Below are positions 26,580-34,913 of a DNA stretch of 64,000 bases, in pieces. Every line of letters starts with the position of its first letter. Position 1 is the stretch's first letter. Below the pieces are notes generated by a model. It saw only the letters and a list, made by a program, of their open reading frames with translations. It had not been told where the DNA came from and ran no database searches. The DNA is from Flavobacterium flavigenum (GTDB lineage Bacteria > Bacteroidota > Bacteroidia > Flavobacteriales > Flavobacteriaceae): positions 3,162,001 to 3,226,000 of the forward strand of contig NZ_CP114285.2 of the NCBI RefSeq assembly GCF_027111255.2. Direction: 5' to 3'. The position numbers and the translations under genes were made by a program.

Positions 26580-27321
26580 CTCTCAACGCTTTACCGGTTA
26601 ATGAAATAAAAACATCTTCGAGATTTCGGGCATCTTTTGTATCTTCAATCAATGCTGATGGAGTATTTTGTGCATAAATCTGTCCCTGATCTAAAATTGC
26701 GATTTGCGTACAGAAATCTTCGGCTTCAGCCAAATGATGCGAGGTATAGATAATAGTCGTTCCGTTTTGATTCAGCACTTTCAAATAATCAATAATCGCA
26801 GTTTTAGAATGTACATCGACACCCACAGTTGGTTCATCTAAAAATAAAACTTTCGGATTGTGCAGGATTCCGGCAATCAGATTGACACGGCGTTTCATTC
26901 CGCCCGAAAAAGTCTGAACTTGTTTGTCGGCAAATTTCAATAATCCTAAAAGATCCAAAGCCTCGATTACTTTGTCTTTTAAATCGGAACCTTTCAAACC
27001 GTACATACTTCCAAAATAAAGCAGATTTTCCCTCGCGGTCAATGTAGGATACAAAGCATATTCCTGAGGCACAACGCCTATGATTTTTTTGATTTTTGAA
27101 GCATGATGCTGATAGTCTAGACCATCAATTGTAAAATGTCCCGAAGTAGGTTTAATCAAACCGCAGAGCATGGAAATGAGAGTTGTTTTTCCGGCTCCGT
27201 TTGGTCCCAATAAACCAAAAATCTCACCTTCGTTGATATCCAGCGAAACGTTGTTCAAGGAATACATTTCTGCTTCTTTGTACTTTTTCGAAAGGGATTC
27301 TATTTTTATAATGGGCTGCAA
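26569..27321 (-). CDS. ABC transporter ATP-binding protein
   Basis: 250 residues. Walker A GPNGAGKTT (about 39-47), Q-loop VVPQEYALY, signature FSGGMKRRV, Walker B VLFLDEPTVG and the H-loop TSHH are all intact. It starts with TTG seven bases after the stop of the BtrH-like gene; no ATG is available near the conserved start. It partners the permease encoded next, with 11 bases of overlap. Confidence 0.92.
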   Translation of the reverse strand: MQPIIKIESLSKKYKEAEMYSLNNVSLDINEGEIFGLLGPNGAGKTTLISMLCGLIKPTSGHFTIDGLDYQHHASKIKKIIGVVPQEYALYPTLTARENLLYFGSMYGLKGSDLKDKVIEALDLLGLLKFADKQVQTFSGGMKRRVNLIAGILHNPKVLFLDEPTVGVDVHSKTAIIDYLKVLNQNGTTIIYTSHHLAEAEDFCTQIAILDQGQIYAQNTPSALIEDTKDARNLEDVFISLTGKALRDDL

Positions 27322-27328
27322 AATATCG

Positions 27329-28327
27329 TTAGCTGATGGCTTTTTTTAGTTTTTTGAAAAAGATTTCTTCACGATTGGCGATGTCTAAAAGTTCATCGGC
27401 AATAGCATTGTAGGCATCTTCTTTGGCGCTTCGGTTTTTGTAAATTCGGGAAGCTTCTACGGCAAAATCACGCCATGAATCCCCAATTTGGGTCATTTCT
27501 TTCGAAAGATTTTTCAATTCCTCATTATTCAGAATCACCGATGCTTCCTGTAAAAAAGCCGCATAAATAAAACGGAAACCTCCGCCTCCGGTACCAATTT
27601 CTTCCTGCATGCGAACCATTTGCGCCAGATAATGATTGGCTTTTTTTACCCCGTGTTTTGCAGGCCATTTTCTGATTCGTTTTGATACGAATTTGATACC
27701 ACGAACACCTACAATTGGCATTGGTGCCAACATATAACGACAGGTATTTTTGATTCCTTTGATGATTGCACTTTTGAAATCAACATTATCCGGAACCTGA
27801 ATTGGATAATACATCTGGCCTCTTGGCGCAAAAGCTCCTTTAGCAAAACGAACTTTGTCCAGTTCATCGTGCGTTAAAGTCGTAACCGTTTCCATTACCG
27901 GATCACTGATCAGATAATCCGTTTCGGTTTTTCCGTAAACAACTAAATTGTGGGCGTTGAAATGAAAGCGGTATTCATCAGGAAAATAACTCAAATGATA
28001 CACGCCGACTTGTAATCCCGTCGGAATATTACTTTTCAGGTTTTCCTCTAAAGCTTTATTCGCATTAGAAACAGAAGAAAATTTTTGTCTTTTTATTTTT
28101 AAGTTTAACCGATTGGCGACTTTATTGAAAATCTGTCCCGGCAAAGTTCTGTAGCTTATTGCCGGAGCATGATTGACTTTTAAAAAAGGCAGATACACGA
28201 ATAAAAGTCCCGAACCGATTCCGAAAACCATTGGCTCGCTGATATTAAGTCCGCTGTTTTTTAAGAGGTTTGAAGCTACTCCGTTTTCACAATGAGCAGA
28301 TTGATGATGTGTAAAAGTAACTTGCAT
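27329..28327 (-). CDS. BtrH-like acyltransferase (BtrH_N domain)
   Basis: 332 residues. The N-terminal BtrH fold has a papain-like triad: Cys13 in AHCENGVASN, His126 in FNAHNLVVYG and Asp142 in LISDP. BtrH of butirosin synthesis moves an acyl group from an acyl carrier protein to an acceptor. The C-terminal 130 residues are helical and typical for this family. I infer that this enzyme could transfer the aryl polyene acyl chain from the ACP to the resorcinol hydroxyl, forming the flexirubin ester. The small gene upstream overlaps its start by one base. Confidence 0.82.
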   Translation of the reverse strand: MQVTFTHHQSAHCENGVASNLLKNSGLNISEPMVFGIGSGLLFVYLPFLKVNHAPAISYRTLPGQIFNKVANRLNLKIKRQKFSSVSNANKALEENLKSNIPTGLQVGVYHLSYFPDEYRFHFNAHNLVVYGKTETDYLISDPVMETVTTLTHDELDKVRFAKGAFAPRGQMYYPIQVPDNVDFKSAIIKGIKNTCRYMLAPMPIVGVRGIKFVSKRIRKWPAKHGVKKANHYLAQMVRMQEEIGTGGGGFRFIYAAFLQEASVILNNEELKNLSKEMTQIGDSWRDFAVEASRIYKNRSAKEDAYNAIADELLDIANREEIFFKKLKKAIS

Positions 28328-28731
28328 TATTTTGTGATACTATTTTTGAGTTCAGCAATTGAAATATCAAAAGCGTCGGCATATTTTTGTAAAGTATTGT
28401 CGTTTAATTTGGCAAAAACAGAGGGTTTAAAATGTCTTTTTACGCGCCATTTCCACATGTCAACATAACCAGCAAGAATAGAAAGATCCATTTTATTGAG
28501 TTCCATGAAATAACAAATCGGACTCAACTCGCCATTCTGAACTTTTAGTCTTGCTTCTTCGGCACGTTCTTTTATGTCGTCAATCGCGTTTGAAAGTGCG
28601 ATGGCTTTTGGTTCCCAGCCTGTACTCAAAGCGGTAGTATAATTACCGTTTTCATCTGTGGCATAAACGAGTTCCTTGATATTTTTTTTGCTTAAATTTC
28701 CATCGTGCTGCGGTACATTTTCTTTTTCCAT
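28327..28731 (-). CDS. Small cytoplasmic protein of unknown function, coupled to the BtrH-like gene
   Basis: 134 residues, no signal peptide or membrane segment, mostly helical. Recognisable stretches are NYTTALSTGWEPKAIALSNA and CYFMELNKMDLSILAGYVDM, which I associate only with homologs in flexirubin loci. There are no catalytic motifs. Its stop codon overlaps the BtrH-like start by one base (TAATG), suggesting a fixed-ratio partner of that enzyme. Confidence 0.65.
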   Translation of the reverse strand: MEKENVPQHDGNLSKKNIKELVYATDENGNYTTALSTGWEPKAIALSNAIDDIKERAEEARLKVQNGELSPICYFMELNKMDLSILAGYVDMWKWRVKRHFKPSVFAKLNDNTLQKYADAFDISIAELKNSITK

Positions 28732-28754
28732 GACGGTTTAAATTTTAATTAGCA

Positions 28755-29219
28755 TTATGTTGCTGCCGAAATCATCTTTTGAATAAACAAATTAATTTCG
28801 CATTCTAAAAGAATTTTTTCCTGTATTAAACTTTCACATTTCATAGTACACAAAGTATAATCATCGCCTATGAATTTTGAAACTAAAGTTGCTTTTGTGA
28901 TAATGATTTCACCAACTTTTGGCAGTGAATGAATTTTCAGGTTTTTTATGGCGCTGATAAAACCCAGTACGCTGATATCCTTATTTTCTGTACCGTCTTC
29001 TTCAAAAAAATATTTCTTTCCAACAATTGAAGAACAAGTCTGAGCTGTATTTTCAATTAATCCGGCTTCAATAAAAGTACCATTGTCAACAAAAATATTA
29101 TCTTCTTTAATTAAAAATTCGGTTTCGACAAAATTGGCATCGATATCCAAAATCAAATCAACCATCAGCATTGGAGCGCGATGAGGTAAGTAATTTTGAA
29201 TGTCAATTCCTACTTTCAT
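28755..29219 (-). CDS. ApeP-like hotdog dehydratase
   Basis: 154 residues. LPHRAPMLMVD (11-21) and IEAGLIENTAQ (50-60) are the two conserved motifs of the predicted 3-hydroxyacyl-ACP dehydratase group that includes ApeP of aryl polyene synthesis. Both the histidine (His13) and the acidic residue (Glu56) are present, so it should be active and produce the polyene double bonds. A paralog lies six bases upstream, which fits a two-subunit dehydratase. Confidence 0.83.
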   Translation of the reverse strand: MKVGIDIQNYLPHRAPMLMVDLILDIDANFVETEFLIKEDNIFVDNGTFIEAGLIENTAQTCSSIVGKKYFFEEDGTENKDISVLGFISAIKNLKIHSLPKVGEIIITKATLVSKFIGDDYTLCTMKCESLIQEKILLECEINLFIQKMISAAT

Positions 29220-29225
29220 ATCTTT

Positions 29226-29657
29226 TTATTTGGCTATAACGGTTTTCATTTGTCCGCTTGCAATTTCTTCATTGTTTAAAAAAGTCACGATATCTACTAA
29301 AGTTACTCCGGCAAATTCCTGCAAAATCGTAACATTCGACTGAATACTATCGTTAATTTGAGGCAATTTTTTAATCTGAATATCTTTAATAGAACCAATA
29401 TATCCGGTTGGAGCAGTTTCATTTTTCAAAAAAAACTGATAACCGGTATGCAAAGCGACTGATTGCGCCATATGTTCAATTAAGCCTGCTTCTAAAAAAA
29501 TGTTTTCTTCTAAAAAAATATTGCTGTCCTGAATTTTCAAACCGGAAACTAATCCTGTTTCTGAATATGAAAACATACAATCTATCATTACGAAAGGAAA
29601 CTTTTGCGGAATCAGGTTTTCAACCGCTTCTTTTTCTAAAATTACGGAGGCCTCCAT
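29226..29657 (-). CDS. ApeP-like hotdog protein lacking the PHR histidine
   Basis: About 143 residues when started at the ATG 29657, whose A is the last base of the DarB stop codon (TAATG). It is a paralog of the next gene: LIPQKFPFVMID replaces LPHRAPMLMVD, so the histidine is glutamine (Gln18), while the second motif LEAGLIEHMAQ keeps its glutamate. It may be an inactive or supporting subunit that dimerises with the neighbouring dehydratase; that is inference from the residue change and adjacency. Confidence 0.78.
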   Translation of the reverse strand: MEASVILEKEAVENLIPQKFPFVMIDCMFSYSETGLVSGLKIQDSNIFLEENIFLEAGLIEHMAQSVALHTGYQFFLKNETAPTGYIGSIKDIQIKKLPQINDSIQSNVTILQEFAGVTLVDIVTFLNNEEIASGQMKTVIAK

Positions 29658-30790
29658 TAGCAAACCGTTAAATACGCATACGCAAAAGAGAATCTTCCGC
29701 TTTCGGGAACAGATAATAAAATTTTATCTCCTTTTTTCAAATTTCCAGAATTCATTAATTCTTCAAGAGCAAGGTAAATAGAAGCGGAGCCTACATTTCC
29801 AACCCTAGAAAGATTCATGAACCATTTATTATCACTCATTCCAATACCTTTTTCATTTAATCCTTTTTTCAATCCTTCGACAAAAAAGTTAGAAGAAACA
29901 TGAGGAATAAAATAAGTAATATCTTCCGATTTAATATTGTTTTTATCCATCGCGTCTTTCATGCTTTCCGCACCTTTTGACAGGATAAATTCGTCTAATA
30001 ATTTAACGTCTTGTTTTATAGAAAAAACAGAATCGTTTAGCCATTGGTCTGGAGCATAATCGCTCCAGCCTTTAATTTCACCGTTTTCCAATTTATCACC
30101 TCCGGCATACATGCAAGTTTCTAATTCGTAAGCATACGAAAAAGCTTCCATCCATTCGATTTTTAGCGAGATTGGGCCTCTTGGTTTATTTTCTAATAAA
30201 AAGGCACCAGCACCGTCTGAAAGCATCCATCTTAAGAAATCTTTTTTGAACGCAATAATCGGCTGTTCTTCCAGATTTTTTAAATTTTCGGCTTCGTGAT
30301 TGTATTTTTGTGCATTCAGCCAGGTCGAAACTTTTTCTGATCCTGTGCAGATTGCATTTTTAGAATTTCCAGATCTTACCGAAAGAAAACCAAATTTAAG
30401 AGAATTCATTCCGGCACAGCATACGCCTGTTGAAGAGTTAAGTTCTACAGATTTATTTTTTAATAAACCATGAACCATTGCAGCGTGAGAAGGAAGGAAT
30501 ATGTCGGGAGTTGAGGTTCCACATGAAAGTACTTCTAAATCCTGCGGCGTAAAATTTTCGTCGAATAGCGGTAAAATAGCATTACGTGTTAATTCGGCAT
30601 TGCTGTGAGTGCTTTTCCCAGATTTATCAACAGCATAATATCGGCTTTGAATTTTATTATTACGCAAAATAATACGTCTTGCTTTAGAAGCAGTATCGTT
30701 GATAAGGCCTAAATAGGTTTCCATTTCATCATTAGAAATGGCGTCATTTGGCAAATATTTTGCAGCTTTTGTAATGTATACTTCAAACAT
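29657..30790 (-). CDS. darB: DarB: KAS III-like dialkylresorcinol synthase
   Basis: 377 residues with the thiolase fold of KAS III. The triad is Cys125 in TGVCCAGMNS, His in YFIPHVSSN and Asn in GNVGSAS. DarB condenses two acyl units, a beta-ketoacyl thioester and a second acyl group, giving the ring of 2,5-dialkylresorcinols, the alcohol half of flexirubins. DarA lies directly upstream (14-base gap), matching the known darA-darB order. Confidence 0.88.
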   Translation of the reverse strand: MFEVYITKAAKYLPNDAISNDEMETYLGLINDTASKARRIILRNNKIQSRYYAVDKSGKSTHSNAELTRNAILPLFDENFTPQDLEVLSCGTSTPDIFLPSHAAMVHGLLKNKSVELNSSTGVCCAGMNSLKFGFLSVRSGNSKNAICTGSEKVSTWLNAQKYNHEAENLKNLEEQPIIAFKKDFLRWMLSDGAGAFLLENKPRGPISLKIEWMEAFSYAYELETCMYAGGDKLENGEIKGWSDYAPDQWLNDSVFSIKQDVKLLDEFILSKGAESMKDAMDKNNIKSEDITYFIPHVSSNFFVEGLKKGLNEKGIGMSDNKWFMNLSRVGNVGSASIYLALEELMNSGNLKKGDKILLSVPESGRFSFAYAYLTVC

Positions 30791-30804
30791 AATCTAAATC
30801 TCTT

Positions 30805-31707
30805 CTAAACTCCCTGATAATATTGAGTTTGTTTTTTTATTGTTTTTAGCTTAAAAGGATAGCTAACGAGGTGCAATATATACACTATTGGCGAGATTAA
30901 CCATATTGCTAAGAATAAATAAATATAAAATATTTTGAGAAGCTGTTTTCTCTTTTTCGGATTCTTATGAATAAAATTTGACCACTTATTAAAAATTTTG
31001 TTGGCTGTTTTATCAACGGTCACTAAATAAGGGCTAATCCGTACAGCATCAGCAGCTACTAATTTGGGCTGTACATCATTTAATTTGTTCTGACTGAAAT
31101 GTGAAAGAATAATATCTCCAAATTTTGTTGATTCCTGAATGTCTTTTTCAGAAACGCCCGGCAACGGAAAGAAGCCTAAATATTTCTTTTTTACTCCGGA
31201 AAACATCCATTCGACAATCGTCAAAACGCTAATTAAGTTTCCTACACGGTCAACCAATGCGATATTTCCAACCAATTGAGCGTTGGCTTCTTTTAGCAGA
31301 ACCTTAATTTTTTCCTGACCCATAATCCACATATTGCGGGAACCACTGATGGTAACTACAGGTGTATTATTCAGGATTTTTTTTCCTTCTTCACTTTTCA
31401 AAAAAGAATTTATAGGAATCGATGGCGATAAATACCAAACCTGATAGTGAAACAAAACCAAATCAAATTTGGTATTCAGAATCTCATTAGGAACAGGTTT
31501 TAATGTTGTTGGAATCTGTAAAAAGGATTCCGGGAAAGCATCAAAAAAGGAGTCTTTGTTCCAAGGAAAGGGGAAAGGCTTTTCTAATTGTATTTCATGA
31601 AAAGTTACTTTTATTTCATCGGAGTTTAAAAATGGTTTTGCAATATTTTGCGCAATCGATTTTAATTGCCCGGACTGAGAATAAAAAATAACAAGGACAT
31701 TTTTCAT
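30805..31707 (-). CDS. darA: DarA: dialkylresorcinol-forming accessory enzyme (flavodoxin-like)
   Basis: 300 residues. The N-terminus VLVIFYSQSGQLKSIAQNIA has the flavodoxin phosphate-loop pattern, and a C-terminal hydrophobic region (about 262-288) suggests membrane association. I recognise this as the protein usually named DarA beside DarB; it is thought to take part in aromatisation after the DarB condensation. Flavin binding is implied by the fold but not shown. A -7 box directly upstream could give darAB its own promoter inside the operon. Confidence 0.75.
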   Translation of the reverse strand: MKNVLVIFYSQSGQLKSIAQNIAKPFLNSDEIKVTFHEIQLEKPFPFPWNKDSFFDAFPESFLQIPTTLKPVPNEILNTKFDLVLFHYQVWYLSPSIPINSFLKSEEGKKILNNTPVVTISGSRNMWIMGQEKIKVLLKEANAQLVGNIALVDRVGNLISVLTIVEWMFSGVKKKYLGFFPLPGVSEKDIQESTKFGDIILSHFSQNKLNDVQPKLVAADAVRISPYLVTVDKTANKIFNKWSNFIHKNPKKRKQLLKIFYIYLFLAIWLISPIVYILHLVSYPFKLKTIKKQTQYYQGV

Positions 31708-31731
31708 TTTGGTTTTACCTTAGGTTGCAGG

Positions 31732-31739
31732 CAAAAATA
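31732..31739 (-). promoter_or_regulatory. Candidate internal -7 box before darA
   Basis: TATTTTTG on the minus strand, an exact TAnnTTTG match, 25 bases before the darA ATG. No TTG lies at the expected 19-23 base spacing (nearest is 30), so this is weak support for an internal promoter. Confidence 0.35.
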
Positions 31740-31760
31740 GTAAATTTATTGAAACGGATT

Positions 31761-32642
31761 TTATGGTTTCAAATCACTCCAAAAATCGAAATAATTGAAC
31801 CATTGCAATGGATATTTTTGCAGAATACTTTCAACACTTTTAATATATTCTTTCAGTAATCCTTTTTCGTCCCGATGTTTTACCGTAGCTTCTCTTGCGT
31901 ATAAATGATAATGAAGGTTTGGTTCTTTCATTACATAAACAAAAACTACAGGAACTTTTAATCGGGAAGCTATTAGAAATGGGCCTGCAGGAAAATTAGC
32001 TTCTTTTCCTAAAATAGTTTCAGAAAGTGATTTGGAGCCTTCAAAATAACGGTCGCCGGTAAAGCAGATTAGTTCGTTATTGGCCAAAGCGGCATTAATC
32101 TCAAAAATATGCGAGAGATCTTCTTTGATGATAATGAATTTTACAGCAGATTTCTGCGTAACGCTTTCTAGATAATTTTTAATTGCCGAATGTTCTAAAT
32201 CGGTAGTGACCAGATTGATTTGGAAATCAAGATCGATGTCTCCAAAAAAGTGTTCCGCAATTTCGAAATTTCCGATATGCGCGCTGATTAAAACACCGCC
32301 TTTTTTTTCGGCTAAAAGCCTTTTCAGGATTTCGATTCCGTCAAATTCATAGGTGAATTTATTTCGCAGTCCGGCAGAAATAGAAACTTTGTCAATAATG
32401 GTCTGGCCAAAAGTATAATAGCTTTTGAAAACCATTTTTTTTGACTCGAAATACGAATAGCGAAGTCTTTCTTTAAAATAATAAGAAATGGCCTTATTGC
32501 TTTTCTTTAAAAATAGAAAGTAATAAGAAGCAACAAAATAAAGTAAAAAATAAGCTGATTTAACACCCGCTTTCCGAATCAAAAAAACGAATATTCTATA
32601 GCCTAAAACTGTTCCTTTTGATTTGCCGTCCCATTGACTCAT
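31761..32642 (-). CDS. LpxL/HtrB-family lysophospholipid-type acyltransferase
   Basis: 293 residues. An N-terminal membrane segment (about 28-50) is followed by the H-motif SAHIGNFEIAEHF (HxxxxE type) and the later TGDRYFEGS and AGPFLIASRLKVPVVFVY segments of the family. Members move acyl chains from ACP to lipid acceptors at the inner membrane. In aryl polyene clusters such an enzyme is thought to attach the polyene to a lipid-like acceptor. Its ATG overlaps the ACP stop codon by one base, so it may take its substrate from that ACP. Confidence 0.87.
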   Translation of the reverse strand: MSQWDGKSKGTVLGYRIFVFLIRKAGVKSAYFLLYFVASYYFLFLKKSNKAISYYFKERLRYSYFESKKMVFKSYYTFGQTIIDKVSISAGLRNKFTYEFDGIEILKRLLAEKKGGVLISAHIGNFEIAEHFFGDIDLDFQINLVTTDLEHSAIKNYLESVTQKSAVKFIIIKEDLSHIFEINAALANNELICFTGDRYFEGSKSLSETILGKEANFPAGPFLIASRLKVPVVFVYVMKEPNLHYHLYAREATVKHRDEKGLLKEYIKSVESILQKYPLQWFNYFDFWSDLKP

Positions 32643-32896
32643 TAAGCAGTTTTAGCTTTTAATTTGGATTCGATAAGGTCATAAAAGTTTTGAAAAGTAG
32701 CGATTCCGACAAAATCCACTTCAACCAGTTTAACACCAAAGTTCGATTCGATTGAAACGACTAAATCAACGTAATCTAAACTATCCAGCCCAAGTGTATC
32801 TTTTAAATTAGCATCTGGTTCAATTTCGTCATTGTCAACTTCAAATTCATCAACCAAAAAACCATTAATTCGTTCTATAATCTCTTCTTTATTCAT
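32642..32896 (-). CDS. Acyl carrier protein (second copy)
   Basis: 84 residues. The phosphopantetheine serine is Ser39 in DTLGLDSLDYVDLV. The negatively charged N-terminal helix and helix II are typical. It sits three bases after the ketosynthase gene and overlaps the LpxL-like acyltransferase start by one base. It differs clearly from the ACP at 22046-22303, so the two probably serve different partners. Confidence 0.94.
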   Translation of the reverse strand: MNKEEIIERINGFLVDEFEVDNDEIEPDANLKDTLGLDSLDYVDLVVSIESNFGVKLVEVDFVGIATFQNFYDLIESKLKAKTA

Positions 32897-32899
32897 TTT

Positions 32900-34123
32900 T
32901 CATTTAAACTTTTTAACCACCAATGCAGAATTGGTTCCTCCGAACCCGAAAGAATTGGACAAAAATATATCAAATTTTTTGTTTAACGTACTTTTAACTA
33001 AATTTAATTTTGAGGCATCTTCATCAGGAGTTTCTAAATTGATGTTCGGAGCAATGAAATCATGCTGCATCATTAGAATAGAGTAGATTATTTCACTGGC
33101 GCCGGCCATCCAGCATTCGTGTCCGGTCATTGATTTTGTTGAACTTACAGGAGGATTTTTCTCACCAAAAACTTCAAAGATAGCTTTAGCTTCGTTTGCA
33201 TCACCAACAGGAGTTGAGGTTGCATGTGCATTTATGTATTCAATATCTGATGCTTTTAAGTTTGCCTCTTCAAGAGCTCTTTTCATCGCTGTAGCCGGTC
33301 CTTCGACATTTGGAGTCGAAATATGCCCTCCATTTGATGAGAATCCGTAGCCGGAAACTTCGGCAATAATGGTGGCTCCTCTTGCGATGGCAGATTCGTA
33401 ACTTTCTAAAATTAAAGTCGCACCGCCGCCACTCGGAATTAATCCGTCACGACCTGAATCAAATGGTCGTGAGGCTTTTTCAGGATCACTTTCTCTGTTA
33501 GAAAAAACGCCTAAGCCGTCAAAACTGCTCATCGCATATTTGTTGATTTCCTGTGCACCTCCGGTAATTACGATATCCTGAAAGCCGCTTTTGATTAAAA
33601 AATAAGCCAGTCCAATAGAATGTGAACCACTTGCACAGGCTGCACTTACAGTTAAATTAATGCCACGAAGTTTAAAAATCGTAGAAAGATTCATGGTAAC
33701 CGTAGAATTCATTGATTTGAAAATCGCTCCCGAACCAATTAGCGCAGTATCTTTTTTCTCGCGAACAATATCTGTAGCATCGATAATGGCTTTAGAAACA
33801 CTGTCGTTTCCGTACATAATGCCAACTTCGCGATTTTCAAAAAAAGCATCGTCAATATTGGCATTTTTCAATGCTTCGATAGTAGCCATATAAGCATATT
33901 CGGTTTCTTCACCAATGCTCATACGCTGTCTCCGGTTTAGTAAATTTTTCAGATCTGGTTTTGGGACCATTCCCGTCAATGCAGACTGGAAACCAAATTC
34001 TTTTCTTTCAGCATCAAACTGAATGCCCGATTTTCCTTTATACAAGGAATCTTTAACTTCTTCAAGTGAAGTCCCGATGCAGGAATAAATTCCCATTCCA
34101 GTAATTACAACTCTCCTGTTCAT
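32900..34123 (-). CDS. Beta-ketoacyl-ACP synthase (FabB/FabF type)
   Basis: 407 residues. The triad is Cys163 in SAACASGSHS, His300 in INAHATSTPV and His335 in MTGHECWMAG. The unusual GHECWMAGASE surrounding the second histidine is closer to the FabB/ApeR-type enzymes than to the other KS proteins in this locus. With the ketoreductase and ACP on either side it could run a complete elongation module. Confidence 0.92.
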   Translation of the reverse strand: MNRRVVITGMGIYSCIGTSLEEVKDSLYKGKSGIQFDAERKEFGFQSALTGMVPKPDLKNLLNRRQRMSIGEETEYAYMATIEALKNANIDDAFFENREVGIMYGNDSVSKAIIDATDIVREKKDTALIGSGAIFKSMNSTVTMNLSTIFKLRGINLTVSAACASGSHSIGLAYFLIKSGFQDIVITGGAQEINKYAMSSFDGLGVFSNRESDPEKASRPFDSGRDGLIPSGGGATLILESYESAIARGATIIAEVSGYGFSSNGGHISTPNVEGPATAMKRALEEANLKASDIEYINAHATSTPVGDANEAKAIFEVFGEKNPPVSSTKSMTGHECWMAGASEIIYSILMMQHDFIAPNINLETPDEDASKLNLVKSTLNKKFDIFLSNSFGFGGTNSALVVKKFK

Positions 34124-34141
34124 CTTCTTTAAAGTAATTTT

Positions 34142-34873
34142 TTAAGAATATATTCCACCGTTTATGTTGATAATTTCGCCGGTAATATAACTTGATTTTT
34201 TTGAAATCAAAAAGCTTACCAAATCTGCGACTTCTTCTGCTTCGCCAAAACGATTTACAGGAATTAGTTTTAATAATTCTTTTTCATCCAGTTCACTCGT
34301 CATATCTGTTCTGATAAAACCCGGTGCAACTGCATTTACAGTAATATTACGTTTGGCTACTTCCTGAGCCAAAGCTTTTGTAGCAGCAACTATGGCACCT
34401 TTGGCAGCAGAATAATTGGTTTGCCCGGCTGTTCCTTTTACGCCTGAAACCGAAACCATATTTACGATTCGGCCATATTTATTGCGAAGCATCTTCTGAA
34501 TGAAAAATTGTGTTACATTAAAAAATCCGTTGAGACTTGTATTGACAACACCGTTCCAGTCTTCGGGAGTCATCCACATAAAAAGACCGTCTTTTGTGAT
34601 TCCTGCGTTATTTACAATCGCTTCAACAATCGCTTCGGGATTGGCTTCCTGCCATTGTGTTAAAACAGATTGTACCTGTTCAAAATTAGCAACGTCAAAA
34701 CCTAAAATTTCTCCGGTTGCGCCTAATTTTTGTACTTCCTGAAGCGTTTCTTCGGCGGCAGTTTTATTTGAATGATAATTAATCAGAATGTGATAATTAG
34801 ATTCGACAGCTAATTTTTTACAAATAGCACTACCAATTCCTCTTGAACCGCCTGTTACTAATACACACTTCAT
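34142..34873 (-). CDS. 3-oxoacyl-ACP reductase, FabG type
   Basis: 243 residues, a classical short-chain dehydrogenase. The NAD(P)-binding motif TGGSRGIG is at 7-14, then NNAG, the catalytic Ser in MVSVSGVKG, and YSAAKG with the Tyr-x3-Lys pair; the C-terminus ITGEIININGG is typical of FabG. It reduces the beta-keto group after each condensation; ApeQ is the aryl polyene counterpart. It is 18 bases before the ketosynthase gene. Confidence 0.92.
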   Translation of the reverse strand: MKCVLVTGGSRGIGSAICKKLAVESNYHILINYHSNKTAAEETLQEVQKLGATGEILGFDVANFEQVQSVLTQWQEANPEAIVEAIVNNAGITKDGLFMWMTPEDWNGVVNTSLNGFFNVTQFFIQKMLRNKYGRIVNMVSVSGVKGTAGQTNYSAAKGAIVAATKALAQEVAKRNITVNAVAPGFIRTDMTSELDEKELLKLIPVNRFGEAEEVADLVSFLISKKSSYITGEIININGGIYS

Positions 34874-34913
34874 AATATGTGGAATTTTATTTTTTTGTTA
34901 CAGTGATACCTTA

